A stretch of DNA of 64,000 nt from Eudorina sp. 2006-703-Eu-15 (taxonomy: Eukaryota > Chlorophyta > Chlorophyceae > Chlamydomonadales > Volvocaceae). Of the stretch, positions 13,473 to 24,250 are shown in pieces (the stretch's first letter is position 1; every line of letters starts with the position of its first letter). The position numbers were made by a program, and so were the translations under genes. The stretch spans positions 52,281-116,280 of the forward strand of contig BDSI01000220.1 of the NCBI GenBank assembly GCA_003117195.1. The letters are read 5' to 3'. The notes beneath the pieces were generated by a model. It was given only the letters and a program-made list of their open reading frames with translations. It was not told the DNA's origin and made no database searches.

Positions 13473-13545
13473 TCGGCCCCCCCGGCCTTGCCCCGCTGCC
13501 CTCTTGCTTGTCCGGCCCTCCCTCTCCCGCCTGCGTTCTGGCGCT
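13473..13545 (-). tRNA. trnV(uac): tRNA-Val (UAC)
   Basis: A 73-nt minus-strand cloverleaf. The D stem reads ACTC/GAGT. The anticodon stem pairs ATTGC with GCAAT around a seven-base loop whose anticodon reads (G or T)AC. UAC is chosen because plastids normally carry trnV-UAC. The T arm shows GGTTCAAGTCC. The acceptor arm pairs if one base is assumed missing from its 3' side, the usual error in this record. It lies about 300 bp from trnfM on the same strand. Anticodon position 34 is ambiguous between G and U because T is written as G on this strand. Confidence 0.75.
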
Positions 13546-13844
13546 CTTTTTTCTCTTTTCCTCTCCTTGTCTCCCCTTCTTCTCCTTTCTCCTTCCTTTT
13601 TTTGGCCCGTCCTCCCCCTTTCTCTCTGCCCTTGTCCCTTTCTGTCCTCCCTTTCGTTCTCCCCTCCCTCGTTCTTCCCCCCGCTCTTTTCTCCTCCTCT
13701 CCCCTTCTTCTTCTCCCTCCCCTCGTCTTCCCCTCCCCTCGCCTTCCGGTTTTTGCTTTTCCCTTGTCCTCCCCTCCGTTTCTTTTTTCCCGGCCTTTTC
13801 GTCCCCTCCCGTTCCCCCCCTCTCCCCCTCCCCTCCCTGCTTTC

Positions 13845-13918
13845 TTGCCGGGGTCGGCTTTGCCCCTCCGCCCTTCGGCTTCTGCGCCCCCCGCGCTGCC
13901 CGCCTGCTCTCCCCTGCG
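13845..13918 (-). tRNA. trnfM(cau): initiator tRNA-fMet (CAU)
   Basis: Decoded minus-strand cloverleaf of 74 nt. The anticodon arm reads CGGGC-TCATAAC-CCG with one base missing, as in bacterial initiator tRNA. The T arm reads AGGTTCAAATCC. The acceptor stem pairs CGCAGGG with CCCTGCA and leaves the first pair as C-A, the unpaired 1-72 position typical of initiator tRNAs. That mismatch separates it from elongator tRNA-Met and from tRNA-Ile(CAU). Confidence 0.88.
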
Positions 13919-14856
13919 CTTTCCTCCCTCCCCCCGTCCCCCCTCCCCTCCCTTCCTTTTCCGCTGCTTTCCCCCTCCCCCTGCGGTTTTTTCTTCCCTC
14001 CTTCCCCGCTCTCGTTTTTCTCCCGCTTTTTCTTTTTTCTTTTTCTCTTCTCCGTTCTCTCCCCCTTGTTTTTCTCCGTCTTTTCCTCTTTTCCTTCCCC
14101 TCCTCCCTCCCTCCCTTCGCCCTCCCTTTTTTTCGTTTTTTGTCCCGTCTCTTCCCCCGTCCCCTTTTCTTCTTCGTCCCCCCTTTTCCGTTCCTCTCCT
14201 CCCCTGCCTTCCGTTTCCTGCCCTGTGCTTTCCTTTGTCGTTCTTCTTCTCTGGCTTTTGTTGCTTGTCCCTTTTCGTTCCCTTTTGGTTCTCCCTCCGG
14301 GGCCCCTGTTCCCTTTCCGGGCCCTCGCCGCCCCCGGCGTTCGTCGTCTCTTCTTCTCGCCCTCCTTCCCCTTCTTTGTCCCCCCCGTGGCCTTCCCCGC
14401 CGCGCCCCGCGGCGCCGCCGTCTGTTCCTGTCCGGGCCTCGTTCCCTTTCTCCTTCGTGCTTCGTCCCCTTGTCTTCCCCTCCGGGGCCCCCCTGTCGTC
14501 CCCTTTGTTTCTCCCTTGTCCCTCCGGTTCCCCCCCGGGCCCCGGGCGCCGCCCCGGCGGGGCCCCGGCGCCCCCCGGGGCCGCCGCGCCCCTGTTGCTG
14601 TCCCCATTCCCTTCCCCTCCGGTTCGTCTCCCTTGTCCCCTTTGGGCCCCGTCGGGGCCCCGGGCGCCCCCCGGGGCCGCCCGGGGCCCCCGCCTCGCCG
14701 CCGTCCTGGGGCCCGGGGGCCCCGGCGGCGCCGCCCTCCCCGGCCCCCCCCCCCTTGCCCCCGTTTCCTCGTTTTTGTCCCCCGTTGTTGCCTTCCCCCC
14801 TCCTCCCCCCCCCGCCCCCCCTCCCCCTCCCCTCCCCCTTTTTCCTCCTGCTTTCT
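13919..14856. other. trnfM-trnN spacer with repeat cluster
   Basis: No gene recognised. Positions 14,290-14,740 contain GC palindromic blocks of the family also seen at 4,821-5,400, including both common cores. Confidence 0.6.
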
Positions 14857-14926
14857 CTCTCCCGGTCGGCCTTGCCCCTCCGCCCCCTCGTTCCCCGCCG
14901 CTCGCTCTCCCCTGCGCTCCTGCCGC
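14857..14926 (-). tRNA. trnN(guu): tRNA-Asn (GUU)
   Basis: Decodes to a plastid trnN: D arm TAGCTCAGTGGTAGAGC, anticodon arm TCGGCTGTTAACCGA with one C missing, and T arm GTAGG-TTCAAGT-CCTAC. The acceptor pairs TCTTCAG with a CTG.AGA strand, with one wobble, and the discriminator is G as usual for tRNA-Asn. It is 70 nt instead of 72 through base losses in homopolymers. In C. reinhardtii trnN follows psaC and petL in one transcription unit, and the same order and strand occur here. Confidence 0.88.
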
Positions 14927-15551
14927 TTTTTCTCTCCTCCTCTTCTCTCTTCTTCTTTTCTCCCCCCCCCGTCTCCTTCCCGTTTTTCCCCTTCTTCCCC
15001 CCTCGTCCCTTCTCTCCCCCTTTCGCCCCTCGCTCTGCTCGGCTTTTCTCCGCCGTTGTTCGGCCCCCTTTTCGGCCCGCTGTGTCCTCCTTCCTCCCCT
15101 CCCCCCCCCCCCTTTCCCCTCTTCCCCTCGCCTCCCGTTTCCTTTCTTCTTTTTGCTTCTTTCCTCTTTTGTCCTTCTCCGTTCCGTCTCTCCCCTCCTC
15201 CCTCTTCTCCGCTCCCCCCCCCTGCTCGGCGTTCCTTTTTCTGCCCCCCTGTTTCGTCCCCCTTTTCTCTTCCCCGTGGCTTGTCTTCCCGCTTTCCCCC
15301 GTCTTTTCTGCGTTCTCGCCCGCTGTTTCCTCTTCTCGTCGCCTCTTCCCCCGCTTGCCCGGGGGTTCCCCCCGCGGGCCCCCGGGCCTCCCGCCGTCCC
15401 CCTCGTTCCCCGGCGGGCCCCCCCCGTGGCCCCCCCCTCCCTCCCGGGCGCCCCCCCCGGGCTGGTCTCGTTGCCCCCTCTCTTTGGCCTTTTTTTCTCT
15501 TCCCCTCCCCTGCCCTCCGTTCCCCCCCTTTCTTTCTTCCGCTCTCCCCCT
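14927..15551. other. petL-trnN spacer
   Basis: No gene recognised; T/C-rich with short GC blocks near 15,360-15,480. Confidence 0.6.
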
Positions 15552-15648
15552 TTCCCTTCCTTTTCCCCCTTTTCCCCGCCCTCGCTCCCTCCCTCCCGTC
15601 CCCCTCCCGCCCCCCTGCGTCCCCTCCCTCCCTTGTCCTTGTTCCCCT
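15552..15648 (-). CDS. petL: cytochrome b6f complex subunit 6 (PetL)
   Basis: Small single-helix subunit of the thylakoid cytochrome b6f complex, important for complex stability. Read on the minus strand with G as G or T, codon after codon matches the Chlamydomonas PetL core: M-L-T-I-T at the start, then S-Y-V-G, L-I-G-A-L-V, T-L-G-I-Y and the C-terminal K-V-V-K-L-I, followed by TAA. About 32 codons fit in 97 nt, so two bases are missing, both in C runs. The ATG chosen (15,646-15,648) corresponds to the mature start; the C. reinhardtii frame carries a short extra leader upstream that I did not verify here. It lies between psaC and trnN on the same strand. Confidence 0.88.
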
Positions 15649-16776
15649 CCCCCTCTCTCTTTTCTTCTCCCCCTCCTCTTCCTCGGGTTTCGCTCTCGTC
15701 CCCCCCTCTCCGCGCCGGTTCTTGTTCTTGTTTCTCGTTCTTTTCCGTCCCCTCCTTCCGTTTTCCGCCCTTCCTCCCCTCTCCTCTCCTCCGCTCTTGC
15801 TTCCCCCCCTCTCTTGCTCCGCTCTCCCCCGCTTCCCGCCTCTTCCGTTCTCGTCTCCGGTCTTTCCTCCCCCTTGTTTCTCCCTTCTGCTCCCTTGTCC
15901 CCCCCCCTTTTCCCTTCTTCCCGCCCTCTCCGTCGTTTCCCTTCGGTTCCCCCCCGGGGCCCCCGTTGTCCCCTTTGGGGCCCCGCCGGGCCCCTCCGTT
16001 CCCTGGTCGGCTCCTGCCCCCCCCCCCCCCCCCCCTTCTGCCCCCCCTCTTTTCTTCCGCGTTCCCCTCCCTCTCTCGCTCTTTTTTGCTCGTTCCCGCT
16101 CTTCTGCTTGCCCCCCTCTCTCGTCCGCTTTTTTGCTCGTCCCCGCTCCTCTCCCCTCCCGTCCTGTTCCCCCCCGGCCTCCCTTTCGTGCCCCTCCCTT
16201 TTGTTGTTTCTGGTTTTGGCCCTTTGTTCGTCTTCGCTGCCTCCTCGCCTTCGTTGCGGCGCTCCCTTTTTTCGCCGGCGCGCCTTTCTCTTTGGGCCTC
16301 GTCGGCTCTTTGTTCCTGTCTCCGTCGGGGCCCGTTCTTTCCCGCCGGGCCCTCTTCGCTCCGTCGTCCGTTCCGCTCCTCCCTCCCTCGTTCCTCCCCC
16401 CCTCCCTTCGCCTTTCTCTCGTGGCCTCCGTTCTCCCGGCTTTGCTCTCGTCCTCCTTCCTTTCCCCCCCTCCCTCCCCTTCGGGCTCTTGCTCCCCGCC
16501 TCGTTCTTGGCCTCGCCCTGTCGGCCTTTGTTTTCTGTCCGCTCCGTGTTTGCCCCTCCCTCCCCCCTCCCTCCCCTTCTGTCCCCTCCGTCTCCCCCTC
16601 CCCCCTTTTTCCTCCCCCCTCCCCCCCTCCCCTTCTCTTCCGCGCGGCGGTTTTCCCCCGCTCCCCCCTTGCCTTGTCCTTCCCCCCGGGGCCCCCTTCC
16701 CCTGCCCTTCCTTCTCGCGCCCTCCCCCCTCCCGCCTCCCCTCTTTCTGCCTTTCGCTGCTTTCCCCCTCCCCCTC
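15649..16776. other. psaC-petL spacer, 1.1 kb
   Basis: No gene recognised. Contains palindromic blocks at 15,940-16,000 and a run of about 20 C at 16,017-16,036 that must represent a mixed A/C tract. Confidence 0.6.
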
Positions 16777-17020
16777 TTCGTCTGCTCCGCCCCTCCTTCT
16801 CGTGCTTTCTGCCCCTCCGTCCCCCCGCCCGCTTCCCCCCTCTGTCGGCCCCGCTGTTTCCCCCCGTTTGCCCCCCCCCCCTCTTCCGTCCGTGGCGCCG
16901 CTGCCCTTTGCTTTGCTTTCCCCCCTCCCCTGGCCCCCTTTCTCCCCCCTCTCCCGGCCCCGCCCGTCCCCCTTGCGTCCCCCCCCTCCCCGTCTCGTCC
17001 CTTTTCCCGCTGTGCGCCCT
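16777..17020 (-). CDS. psaC: photosystem I iron-sulfur protein PsaC
   Basis: Stromal subunit of photosystem I that binds the two 4Fe-4S clusters FA and FB and passes electrons to ferredoxin. The minus-strand reading, with T written as G, follows PsaC along its length: [22 protein letters not shown], then the E-M-V-P-W-D-G-C-K segment, A-P-R-T-E-D-C, K-R-C-E-T-A-C-P-T-D and the ending S-M-G-L-A-Y plus TAA. Both CxxCxxCxxxCP cluster motifs are in place; every Cys appears as Gly because TGY is written GGG or GGC. Length is 244 nt against 246 expected for 81 residues, so two bases are missing near the second motif. First gene of a psaC-petL-trnN unit. Confidence 0.95.
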
Positions 17021-17535
17021 CCTTTTTCCTTTTTCTCCTTTTCCTCCCTCCGCCCGTCGTTTGTCCCCTTCGTCTTTCCCCCGCGGGGCCGCCCCGGCCC
17101 CCCCCGCCCCCCTCGGGGCCCCGCCCCCCGTCGCTTTCCCGCCGTGCCCTTTTTTCTGTTCCGTCGCTTTTTCCTCCCCCGTCCCCCTTCCTTGGCCTCC
17201 CCCTTCTCGCCGCTTGCCTGGTTCCCTGCCTCGCTTTTCCCTTCTCCCGCGTCCCGTCGCGTCCGCCCTTCCCCCCCGCCGTCGCTCTTTTCGTCTGCCT
17301 CCCCCTCGCCCCCGTCGCTCTCTCGTCCCTTCTCCTCCCCGCTCCCCCTTCCCCGCCCCCCTTCGGCTGCCTCCTCCCCTTGTCCTTTCCTCCCTCCTGC
17401 CTCCCCCCGTCTTTCCCCGCCTGCCGCCGTCTCCCTCCCGGCTCGCCCCGGTTTTTCCGCTTGTCCCCTCCCGGCCTTCCCCCCCTCCCTTCTTTTTCCT
17501 TTCCCCCGCTTGCGCCTCGGCCCCTCCCTCGCTTT
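17021..17535. other. trnF-psaC spacer
   Basis: No gene recognised. Holds a GC block at 17,085-17,125. Confidence 0.6.
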
Positions 17536-17606
17536 TGCCGGCCCCGGCCTTGCCCCGGTGCCCCCCGCCTTTTCCCTGCTTTGCTCTCCCCCTGCGCTCT
17601 CCCGGC
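17536..17606 (-). tRNA. trnF(gaa): tRNA-Phe (GAA)
   Basis: Minus-strand cloverleaf: acceptor GCCGGGA pairing with TTCCGGC, D arm TAGCTCAGTTGGTAGAGC, anticodon stem GCA/TGC around the loop TTGAAAA (anticodon GAA), and T arm CCGGTTCAAGTCCGG, with discriminator A. It is 71 nt because about two bases are lost in homopolymers. It lies about 500 bp upstream of psaC in the same direction. Confidence 0.88.
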
Positions 17607-18299
17607 TTCTCTCTTCTCCGCCTCCCCCCGTCCCCCCCCCGCCCTCGTTCCTCCGGGCCTGCCTCCCCTCGGCGCCGTCCTTCGTTGTTTTCTCCCCGGC
17701 CGCGTCCTCCTTTTTCTTCGTCTGCGTCCTTCCGTTTTCGTCGTCCCCCCGTTCTCTTTCTCTTTTCTCTTTCTCCCCTCCCCCCCCGTTTTGCCCCGCT
17801 TTCTTTTTTCTCCCCCTTCTTCTCTCTTCCTTCCCCTGTTCTTCTTTTCCTCCCTTTTCTGCCCTCTCTCCCCCCGCCCCCGTTTTCCCTCCCTCCTCTC
17901 CGTCCCCTCCCCTTTGCCCCCTCGTTCTCCCTTTGTTTTCCGTCCCCCCGTCGCCCGTTGCCCTGCTCCGTTCGCCTTCCCTCTTCTTGCTCGCGCTTTC
18001 CTTTGTCTCGCTTTTGTTTTTCTGCCCCCCTCCTTTTCTCCGCCCCTTTTCGCTCTGCCTCTTCCTTTCTGTTGTTTTTCTCCTTCGGGGCCCGTTGTTC
18101 CTTCCTCCCCCCTGTGTGTTCCCCTCCGGGCCCCGTCCCGCTGGTGCCCTGTTTTTTCCCGCCCCGTCCCCCCCCTTTCTCCCCCCCTCGTCCCCCCTTC
18201 CCCCCTTTTGTGCCTTCTTGCGTTCGTGTGGTTCCCTTCCCTCTCCCCTTGTCCTCTCCTTCGCCGCTTTTCCCCTCCTTTTTCCCCCCGGTCCCCCGT

Positions 18300-18760
18300 C
18301 GCCCGCCTTCTCTCTGCTTGCCCGCGCCTTCTCTCCCCCGCCGTCTCCTTCTCGTCCTCCCCCGCCCCCCGTCTCCGTCCGCTTCTCCGCTCTGGCCGCC
18401 CTGGGCCCGCTTCTTTGTCCCTCGCGTCCCTTTTGCTCTTTTCGCTCTGGCCGCTGCTGGTGCGCCTCTGTCTGTTTTCCGGCCTCTGCCTGCTGGCCTC
18501 CTTCTCCTCGTCTCCCTCTTCGTTCTCTTGCCGCCTCTGTTCCCCCCCCTTTCGGCCCTTCCTCCCCCGCGTGTCTTGGTCTCGCCCTTCGCGTCCCTGT
18601 CCCGCGCGCCGCTCCCGCCTCCCCGCCCCTCCGCTTCTCCCTTTCCCGTTTTTCCCTTGCCCTTCCCCCCCTCCCCCCTCCTCCCCTTGTCCGCTTCTTT
18701 TGTTCCCGCGCCTCGTCCCTCGCCTCCTCGTCCCCCCCCCCCTTTTCCCTTTCTGCGTGC
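18300..18760. repeat. imperfect repeat, copy 1
   Basis: Shares the string cctctgcctgctggc, the preceding cctgggc block and the following ccgtttttcccttgccctt-like block, in the same order, with 22,580-22,980. Divergent, with many small gaps. Nature unknown; could be spacer repeat or part of a duplicated gene. Confidence 0.5.
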
Positions 18761-21700
18761 CGCCCGTGCCGCCCTTTTTCGCCCTTCCCCCCTTTCTCCC
18801 CTTTGTCCCCCTCCTTTGCCTTCTCCGCCGTCCGCCCTGTCGCCCTCCTCCCCCCCCCCGCGTGCCTTTCTCCCCCCCTTTTCTGCTCTGTTCCGCCCGT
18901 CGGCCGCCTTTGCCGCCGCTTTCCCCCGCTTCCTTGCCCCCCCCCGCCTTCCTGCCCCCGGTCCTCCCGGGCTCCGTCTGCTTCTGGCGCTCTTCCCTGC
19001 TTCCCCGGTGCCCCTTTTCCCCCCTCGCTCCTTTCTTTCTCCCCCGTTCTGGTCCGGCGCTGGGTCTCGCGCCGCTCCTTCCCCTTTCCCCCCCTGGCCT
19101 CGCCCGTCTCTTCTGTGTCGCCGGCGGCGCCTCTCCCGCCGCCCCGGGCGGGTTCCTCTCTTCTTCCGGCCCGCCCGGCCTGTGGCCGTTCGTGCCTGCT
19201 GCTGCCCTGGTTGCTTCTGTTGGCCCTTTCCTTTCCGCTCTCGTCTCCCTGCCTCTCCCCCCCTCTCTTCCTCCCCCCCGTCGTTTCGCCTTTCCCTCCT
19301 TGCTGGCTCTCGCCTCGTTTCCGCCTCGTCTTGGTGTTGCCCCCTCTCCCGGTTTTCTTTCTTCCGCCCGGGGCCCTTGGCGCCCCCCTCCCCCTCTCCT
19401 TCCTGCCTCCGTCCTTTCGCCCTGCTGTTCCCGTCTCCGCGGCGTTCTCTCCCCTTGTCCGCGCCTGGTTCTCTCCCCTTGCTGGTGCCTGTCCCCCCGG
19501 CTTCTCCCTCTTCGCTTTCTTTTCTCTCCGCCTTTCTTCCGCCTCCCCCTGCTCCCGTGGCTGCGTGCTTTCTGGCCCCCCTCCCTCCGGTCCGCCGCCC
19601 TTCCTTCCTCTTTTGCCTTCTTTCCTCGGTGCCGCTCCCCTTTCTGTTCTTTCGGCGCGTCTCCTTCCCCGTCCTTTTTTTCTCCCCCCCTCGGGCCCCG
19701 CTGTCCTCTTGTGGTTCCGGCTCCCGCCCCTGCCGCGGTTCCTGCGCCCCTTCTTGCCCTCGTTCGTGGCGGTGTTGGTGGTGCCGCCCTCCCTTCTTCT
19801 CCCCCCCTTCCCCCCCGTTCTCCCCCCCGCGCGGGCTCCCCCTTCTTGTTCCCCGTCCTCCCCTTCCCCCTCTGCCCGGCCCTTCCTTCCCCGCGCCGCG
19901 TCGTCTTCTGTGGCTTCCGCCCGGCGGCTTTCCTCGCCCGTTTGTTGGGCTGCCTCTCGCCGCGGCCTTCCTCCGCCCTTCCCCGCCCTTGTCCCCTGGC
20001 TTCTCCCCCCCCTTTCCCCTTCCTGTTTCTCCCTTCCTCTGTTGCGTCTCTTGCCCTGCTCCCCCTCCCCCCGCCGGCTGGTGCCCGGTTCCCCCGTTCC
20101 TTCTGTCTCCTCGTCCTCGTTTTGCTTTCCCTCCTTCCCTGCCCCCGCCTCTGGGCCGTCCGGGCCCTGCTCCGGCCGGTTCGTTTTTCTTTGGTTCTCC
20201 GGCTTCTTGTCCTGCTCGCGGTTCTGTCGCCCCGGCCCCGGTGCCCCTCCCTGGCCTGCGTGCCGTTCTCCCTGCCGTCTGTCCCCGTCTCTTCGCCTTC
20301 CCCCTCCTTTGTCGCCCCCCCGCCCCGGTCCTCTCCTCCCCGGTTTCCCCTCTCCTTCGTCCGCCCCCTTCCCCGCCTTCCCCCTCCCCCCCCCCCCTCG
20401 CCGTCCCTCTCCCCTTCCCCCTCGCCGTGTTCCCCCTCTCGCTCCCCTGCCGGCTCCTCCTTCCCCTCTCTCCCCCCTCCCCCCCCCTTTTCTCCCTCCC
20501 TCCCTCTGCTGCGTGCTGCCCTCTGCCCGGCTCCGTCCCGCCCCTTTCTCCCCCTGCGCGCGTCCTTTCTGCGCGGGCGTTTCGCTGTCCCCCTCGCTCC
20601 GCCTCCCCTTCGCCCGCCTCTCCCGGCTCCCTTTGCCCCCTTTTTCGCTCCCTCCCCCCCTTTCCTTGCCCCCGCCTGGCCCCCGTTGGTGCTTTCCTGG
20701 TCCTTCCCGCCGCCCGCCCCGCCCGCCCCTCCCCGTTGCCGCCCCCTCCCGCCCCCCCTGCCCTCTCCCCGCCCCTTGCCCTTCCCCCCTCTTCCCTCCC
20801 CCTTCTCTTCCCTTCGTCCCTCTCCCCGTCTTCCCCGCCGTCCTCCCCCCTCCCTTCTCTGCGCCCCTCCCCCCCCTTTCCCCCCTCTGGCCCGCCCCTT
20901 TCGCCCCCTGGGCTGTTTTCTGGGCTCCCGCCCCCCTCCCGCTCTTGCCTTCGCCGCGCCCGGCTCCCCTCCCGCCCTCCTCCCTCTCCCCCGCCTCTTT
21001 CCTCCGGTGGGGCTGCCCCTTTCCTGCCTCCTGCCCCGCCCGTGGTTCCTCCCCCCCGCTCCTCGCTGTCCCCCCCCCCCTCCCGTCCCTGCCCCGCCCC
21101 CTCCTTCCCCCCCGGCCCTCCCCCCGCCCCGCCCCGCCGCCGCCCCCGCCGTTGCCGCCCCCCTGCCTCCCCCCTCCCTCCTGCGGCCCTCCCTCTCGCC
21201 CCGCCTCCCCGCCGGCGCCTGCCCCGGTTGCCCTTCGCCTGGCCCGCGGTGTGCCTTTGTTTCCTCGTCCTCTTCTCCCTCCCCCCCTTGCCCCCTGGCT
21301 TGGCCCCCCCTCCCCCCCCCGGCTTTCCGTGGCCGTCCCGTGTTTTCCCCCGCTTCCCGTCTTGCTTCTGTCCCCCCGTCCCCCTCCTCCGCGCCCGCCC
21401 TTTCCCTTCGGCTCGGCCCTCGCCTTCTTCCCTCCCCGTTTCTCTCCGCCTCCCCTTCCCCGCCTTCTTGCCGCGCTCCCTCCTTCTGGTTTCCTTGCTT
21501 GGGGTCCTCCTTCGCCCCTTCTGCCCTCCCCCCCGGGCTTGCCTTCCTGGCTCTTGTCCCCGCCGCCGCGCCGCCCTCCGCTGCCGCCCTCCCTCCCCCC
21601 CTCTGCTCGCTCCTGCCTTCCCCCCGTCTTTTGCCCGCCGCTTCCCCCCCGCGCTGCCCGCTGGCTTCCCCCCCCTCCCTTCCCTCCTCCTTTCCCTTCC

Positions 21701-22289
21701 CCTCCCTTCCCCCCCTGCCTTTTCCTCTCGCCCCGTTCCCCCCTTCCCTTGGCGCGCCCTTGGCCTCCTTCCTTTCCCTGGGCCCGCTTTTCTGCCGCCC
21801 TTGCCGCGTTCTTCCCTCCCCCCCGCTCCCCGGCGTGCTCCCCGCCCCTTTCGGCGCCCGCGTTCCCGTGGCGTTTGCTTTCCCGTGTTTGCTTCCCGGT
21901 GCCGCCCTGCCGCCCTTCGCCGCCGGCGCCCCCCCCCCCGTGGCCTTTCCTTTTTTGCCCGCCGCCTGCCCGTCTCTGCTGTTTTCGCTCCTCCCTCTGT
22001 TTGGCCTGCGCCTCCCCCGGGCCGCTGGGGTCTTCTTGCCCGCCTTCCCTGCCCTTCCGTGCTGCTTCCCGCCCCCCCTCTTCCGGGCCGCTCCCCTCCC
22101 CGGTTTTCTTCCTGGCTCTCCCCTGCCGTCCGTCGCCCTCCCCGGCTGTCCCTTGGGCGTTGCTCTTGGCCTTCTTGGCCCTCCCCCCGCCCCTCTTTTG
22201 TGGCCTCTTTTCCCCCCGGCTTGCCCCCTGGGCGGCCGGTCCGCCGTCCTCCCCTGTCGGGGTCCCGTCTTCTCCCCGTGCTCTTCCCG

Positions 22290-22980
22290 CGGCCTTTTCT
22301 GCCCTTCTTCCTGGGGGTTCCGGTCCCCGCGCCGGGCTCCCCCGCCCTCTCCGCCTTGTCCTGCTCGCCCGCCCCTCCCTGTCCCCCCCCCGCGTTTCCC
22401 CCGCTCGTTGCTCTTGTTCGCCCTCCTCCCTTTCTTCCCGCCTTCCCTTCCTTTCCCGCTCCGGTTCCGGGCCTTTCCGGTGGCCTGTCCGTCCCTCTTT
22501 CTTCGCCGCCCGTGTCTCGCTCTCCCCCTCCGCCCGTCCCTGCTGCCTCGTTTCCCCGGCCGCTCCCTCTCCCTCTGCGTCTCCCCTTTTCTGCGCCTGG
22601 GCGCGTCTGTTCCTCGCCCCCGTTCCCGTGGCCCTGCTTCCTCTCCGTTGTGCCGGCTGGCCCTTCTCCCTCGTTGGCCCTCTGCCTGCTGGCGTTTTGC
22701 TTCTCCCTTCCCCCCTTGTGCTCTCCCTGCTCTCGCCCCCCCTCTCCCCCGGCCTTGGCCGCCTCCTCCCTCGCTTGTCTTGGTCTTGCCTTCCCCGTCC
22801 CGGTTCCGGGCGCCGCGCCCGCCTCCCCCCCGCTCTCCCCCCGCGGGGGTTGGGCCTTCCTCCCCCCGTTTTTGCCCTTCCTTCCTCTCCCCCCCCCCCG
22901 TCCCCCTCCCCCCGCCCCCCCTTTTTGTCCCCCCCCCGCGTCCCGTCCCCTTCCGGCCCGCCTTCCCCGCCCCCCCTTTT
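22290..22980. repeat. imperfect repeat, copy 2
   Basis: Its left part (22,290-22,500) aligns with 27,170-27,390 through cttcttcctgg.ggttc and ggcctgtccgtccc. Its right part aligns with 18,390-18,760. Longest member of the family seen. Confidence 0.5.
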
Positions 22981-23469
22981 TCTCCCCTGCCTCTCCCCCC
23001 CCCCCCCCCCCCCCCCCTCCGCCGGGGCCCCTCCTCCCTTCGTCCTCTCGCTTTCGGCCTTTTGTCCTTTGTGCCCCGTGCGTCCCGTCCCCTTCGGGGC
23101 CGCCTCCCGCCTTTCGGGCCCCCCCCCCGCCCCCGCCCCTCGTCGTCTGTTCCGTCCCCTTGTCCCCTCCGGGGCCCCCCCCCCCCGCGTGCTTTTGCCC
23201 GGCCTGTGTGCCGCTTCCCCTCCGGGGCCGTGCCGCTTCCCTCCGGGGCCGTGCCGCCCTTTTTCCCCTTCCGCCCCTCCCCCCCCCGCGGGCCGCGGGG
23301 TCCCCGGCCCCTGCCTTGTTTTCCCCCCTCTTCCCCTCCCGTCCGTCGTTTGTTCCGTTCCCTTGTCCCCTCCGGGGCCCCCCTCCCCCCTTCCCTTTGC
23401 CCCCCCTCGCCTCTTTGCTGTTGTTCCTTTTCCTTCCCCCCCCCCCCTTTCTTTGCTGTTGTTTCCCCT

Positions 23470-23490
23470 TAGGGGACATGTTTACGTCCC
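23470..23490. other. A-retaining island
   Basis: Short intact stretch with the palindromic motif ccccttaggggac, showing the repeat arm in its uncorrupted form. Confidence 0.6.
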
Positions 23491-23704
23491 CTCCGCCGCC
23501 TTGTCCCCCCCCCTTTCTCTCCGGCTCCGGGTTTCCCCTTCCGCCTCCGCCGTTCTTTCCCCGCCCCCGGTCCGCCCTTCTCCCGGGCTTCCTTTGTCCG
23601 TCTTTCCTTCCCCCCGCCTGGCGCTTTTCCTTCTTTCTCTTGCCCCCCCCTCTCGGCGCCTTTCCCCCGTTGCCCGCCCCCCCCCCGCGGTCCCGCTTCC
23701 GCGG

Positions 23705-24250
23705 CCCTTCCTCCTTGTCCGTTCCCTCGTTGCTTTCCCCCCCGCTTCCTGGCGCCTTCCGTTTCGTTTGCGCCGGGCGTTTCCCGCCCCGGCCCTCCGC
23801 CCGCGCCGCCTCGTTCCCCGGTTCGCTTCGGCCCTCTCCTCCCTCTTCCCTCCCCCCCCTGCGTCTTCTTTCTGTTTCCCCTCTGTTTTCCCGCGTTTCT
23901 CCTCCTCCCCTCCCTCGCCGTGCTGCTCCGTTCCGCCCCTTCGCCGCGTCGCTTTGCTCTTTCCTTCCTCGCCGTCGGCGTCTGTCCCCTCGTCCGTCCT
24001 TCCCGGGGCGCGGCGCTTCCTTTGCGTCCGGCGGGGCTCTTGTGTCCCCTTCGTTTCTTTCCCCTGCCTGTTCTCGTTGCTCCCCGGCGCTTCTTGCGTC
24101 GTCTTTCTCCTGCGCTTCCCCTCCGCTTCGCCGGGCCCCTTCGTCCGCTCTCTTCTCCCCGCGGCTGTCCCGTTTCTCTTCCCTTCGTTCCCTTCTTTTC
24201 TCCGGCCGTTTCTTTCTCCTGCTCCTCCTGTCCGCGGTGTTTCGGTCCGT
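23705..24250. repeat. duplicated segment, copy A
   Basis: Aligns over about 550 nt with 25,070-25,640, with shared anchors ctccttgtccgttcc, gttttcc.cgtttctcc and ccgtccttcc.gggg. Inside each copy two similar sub-units lie about 280 nt apart (23,710 and 23,985; 25,075 and 25,365), so four related sub-units are present. Whether they encode a repeat protein on the minus strand or are spacer repeats is not clear. Confidence 0.5.

Noticed and set aside
13965..14000. Possible extra minus-strand tRNA beside trnfM
   Set aside because: A D-arm-like string is present but no matching anticodon or T arm could be placed.
19740..19800. His-rich patch on the minus strand as psaA or psaB
   Set aside because: The residue order does not fit the conserved His clusters of PsaA or PsaB in any frame.
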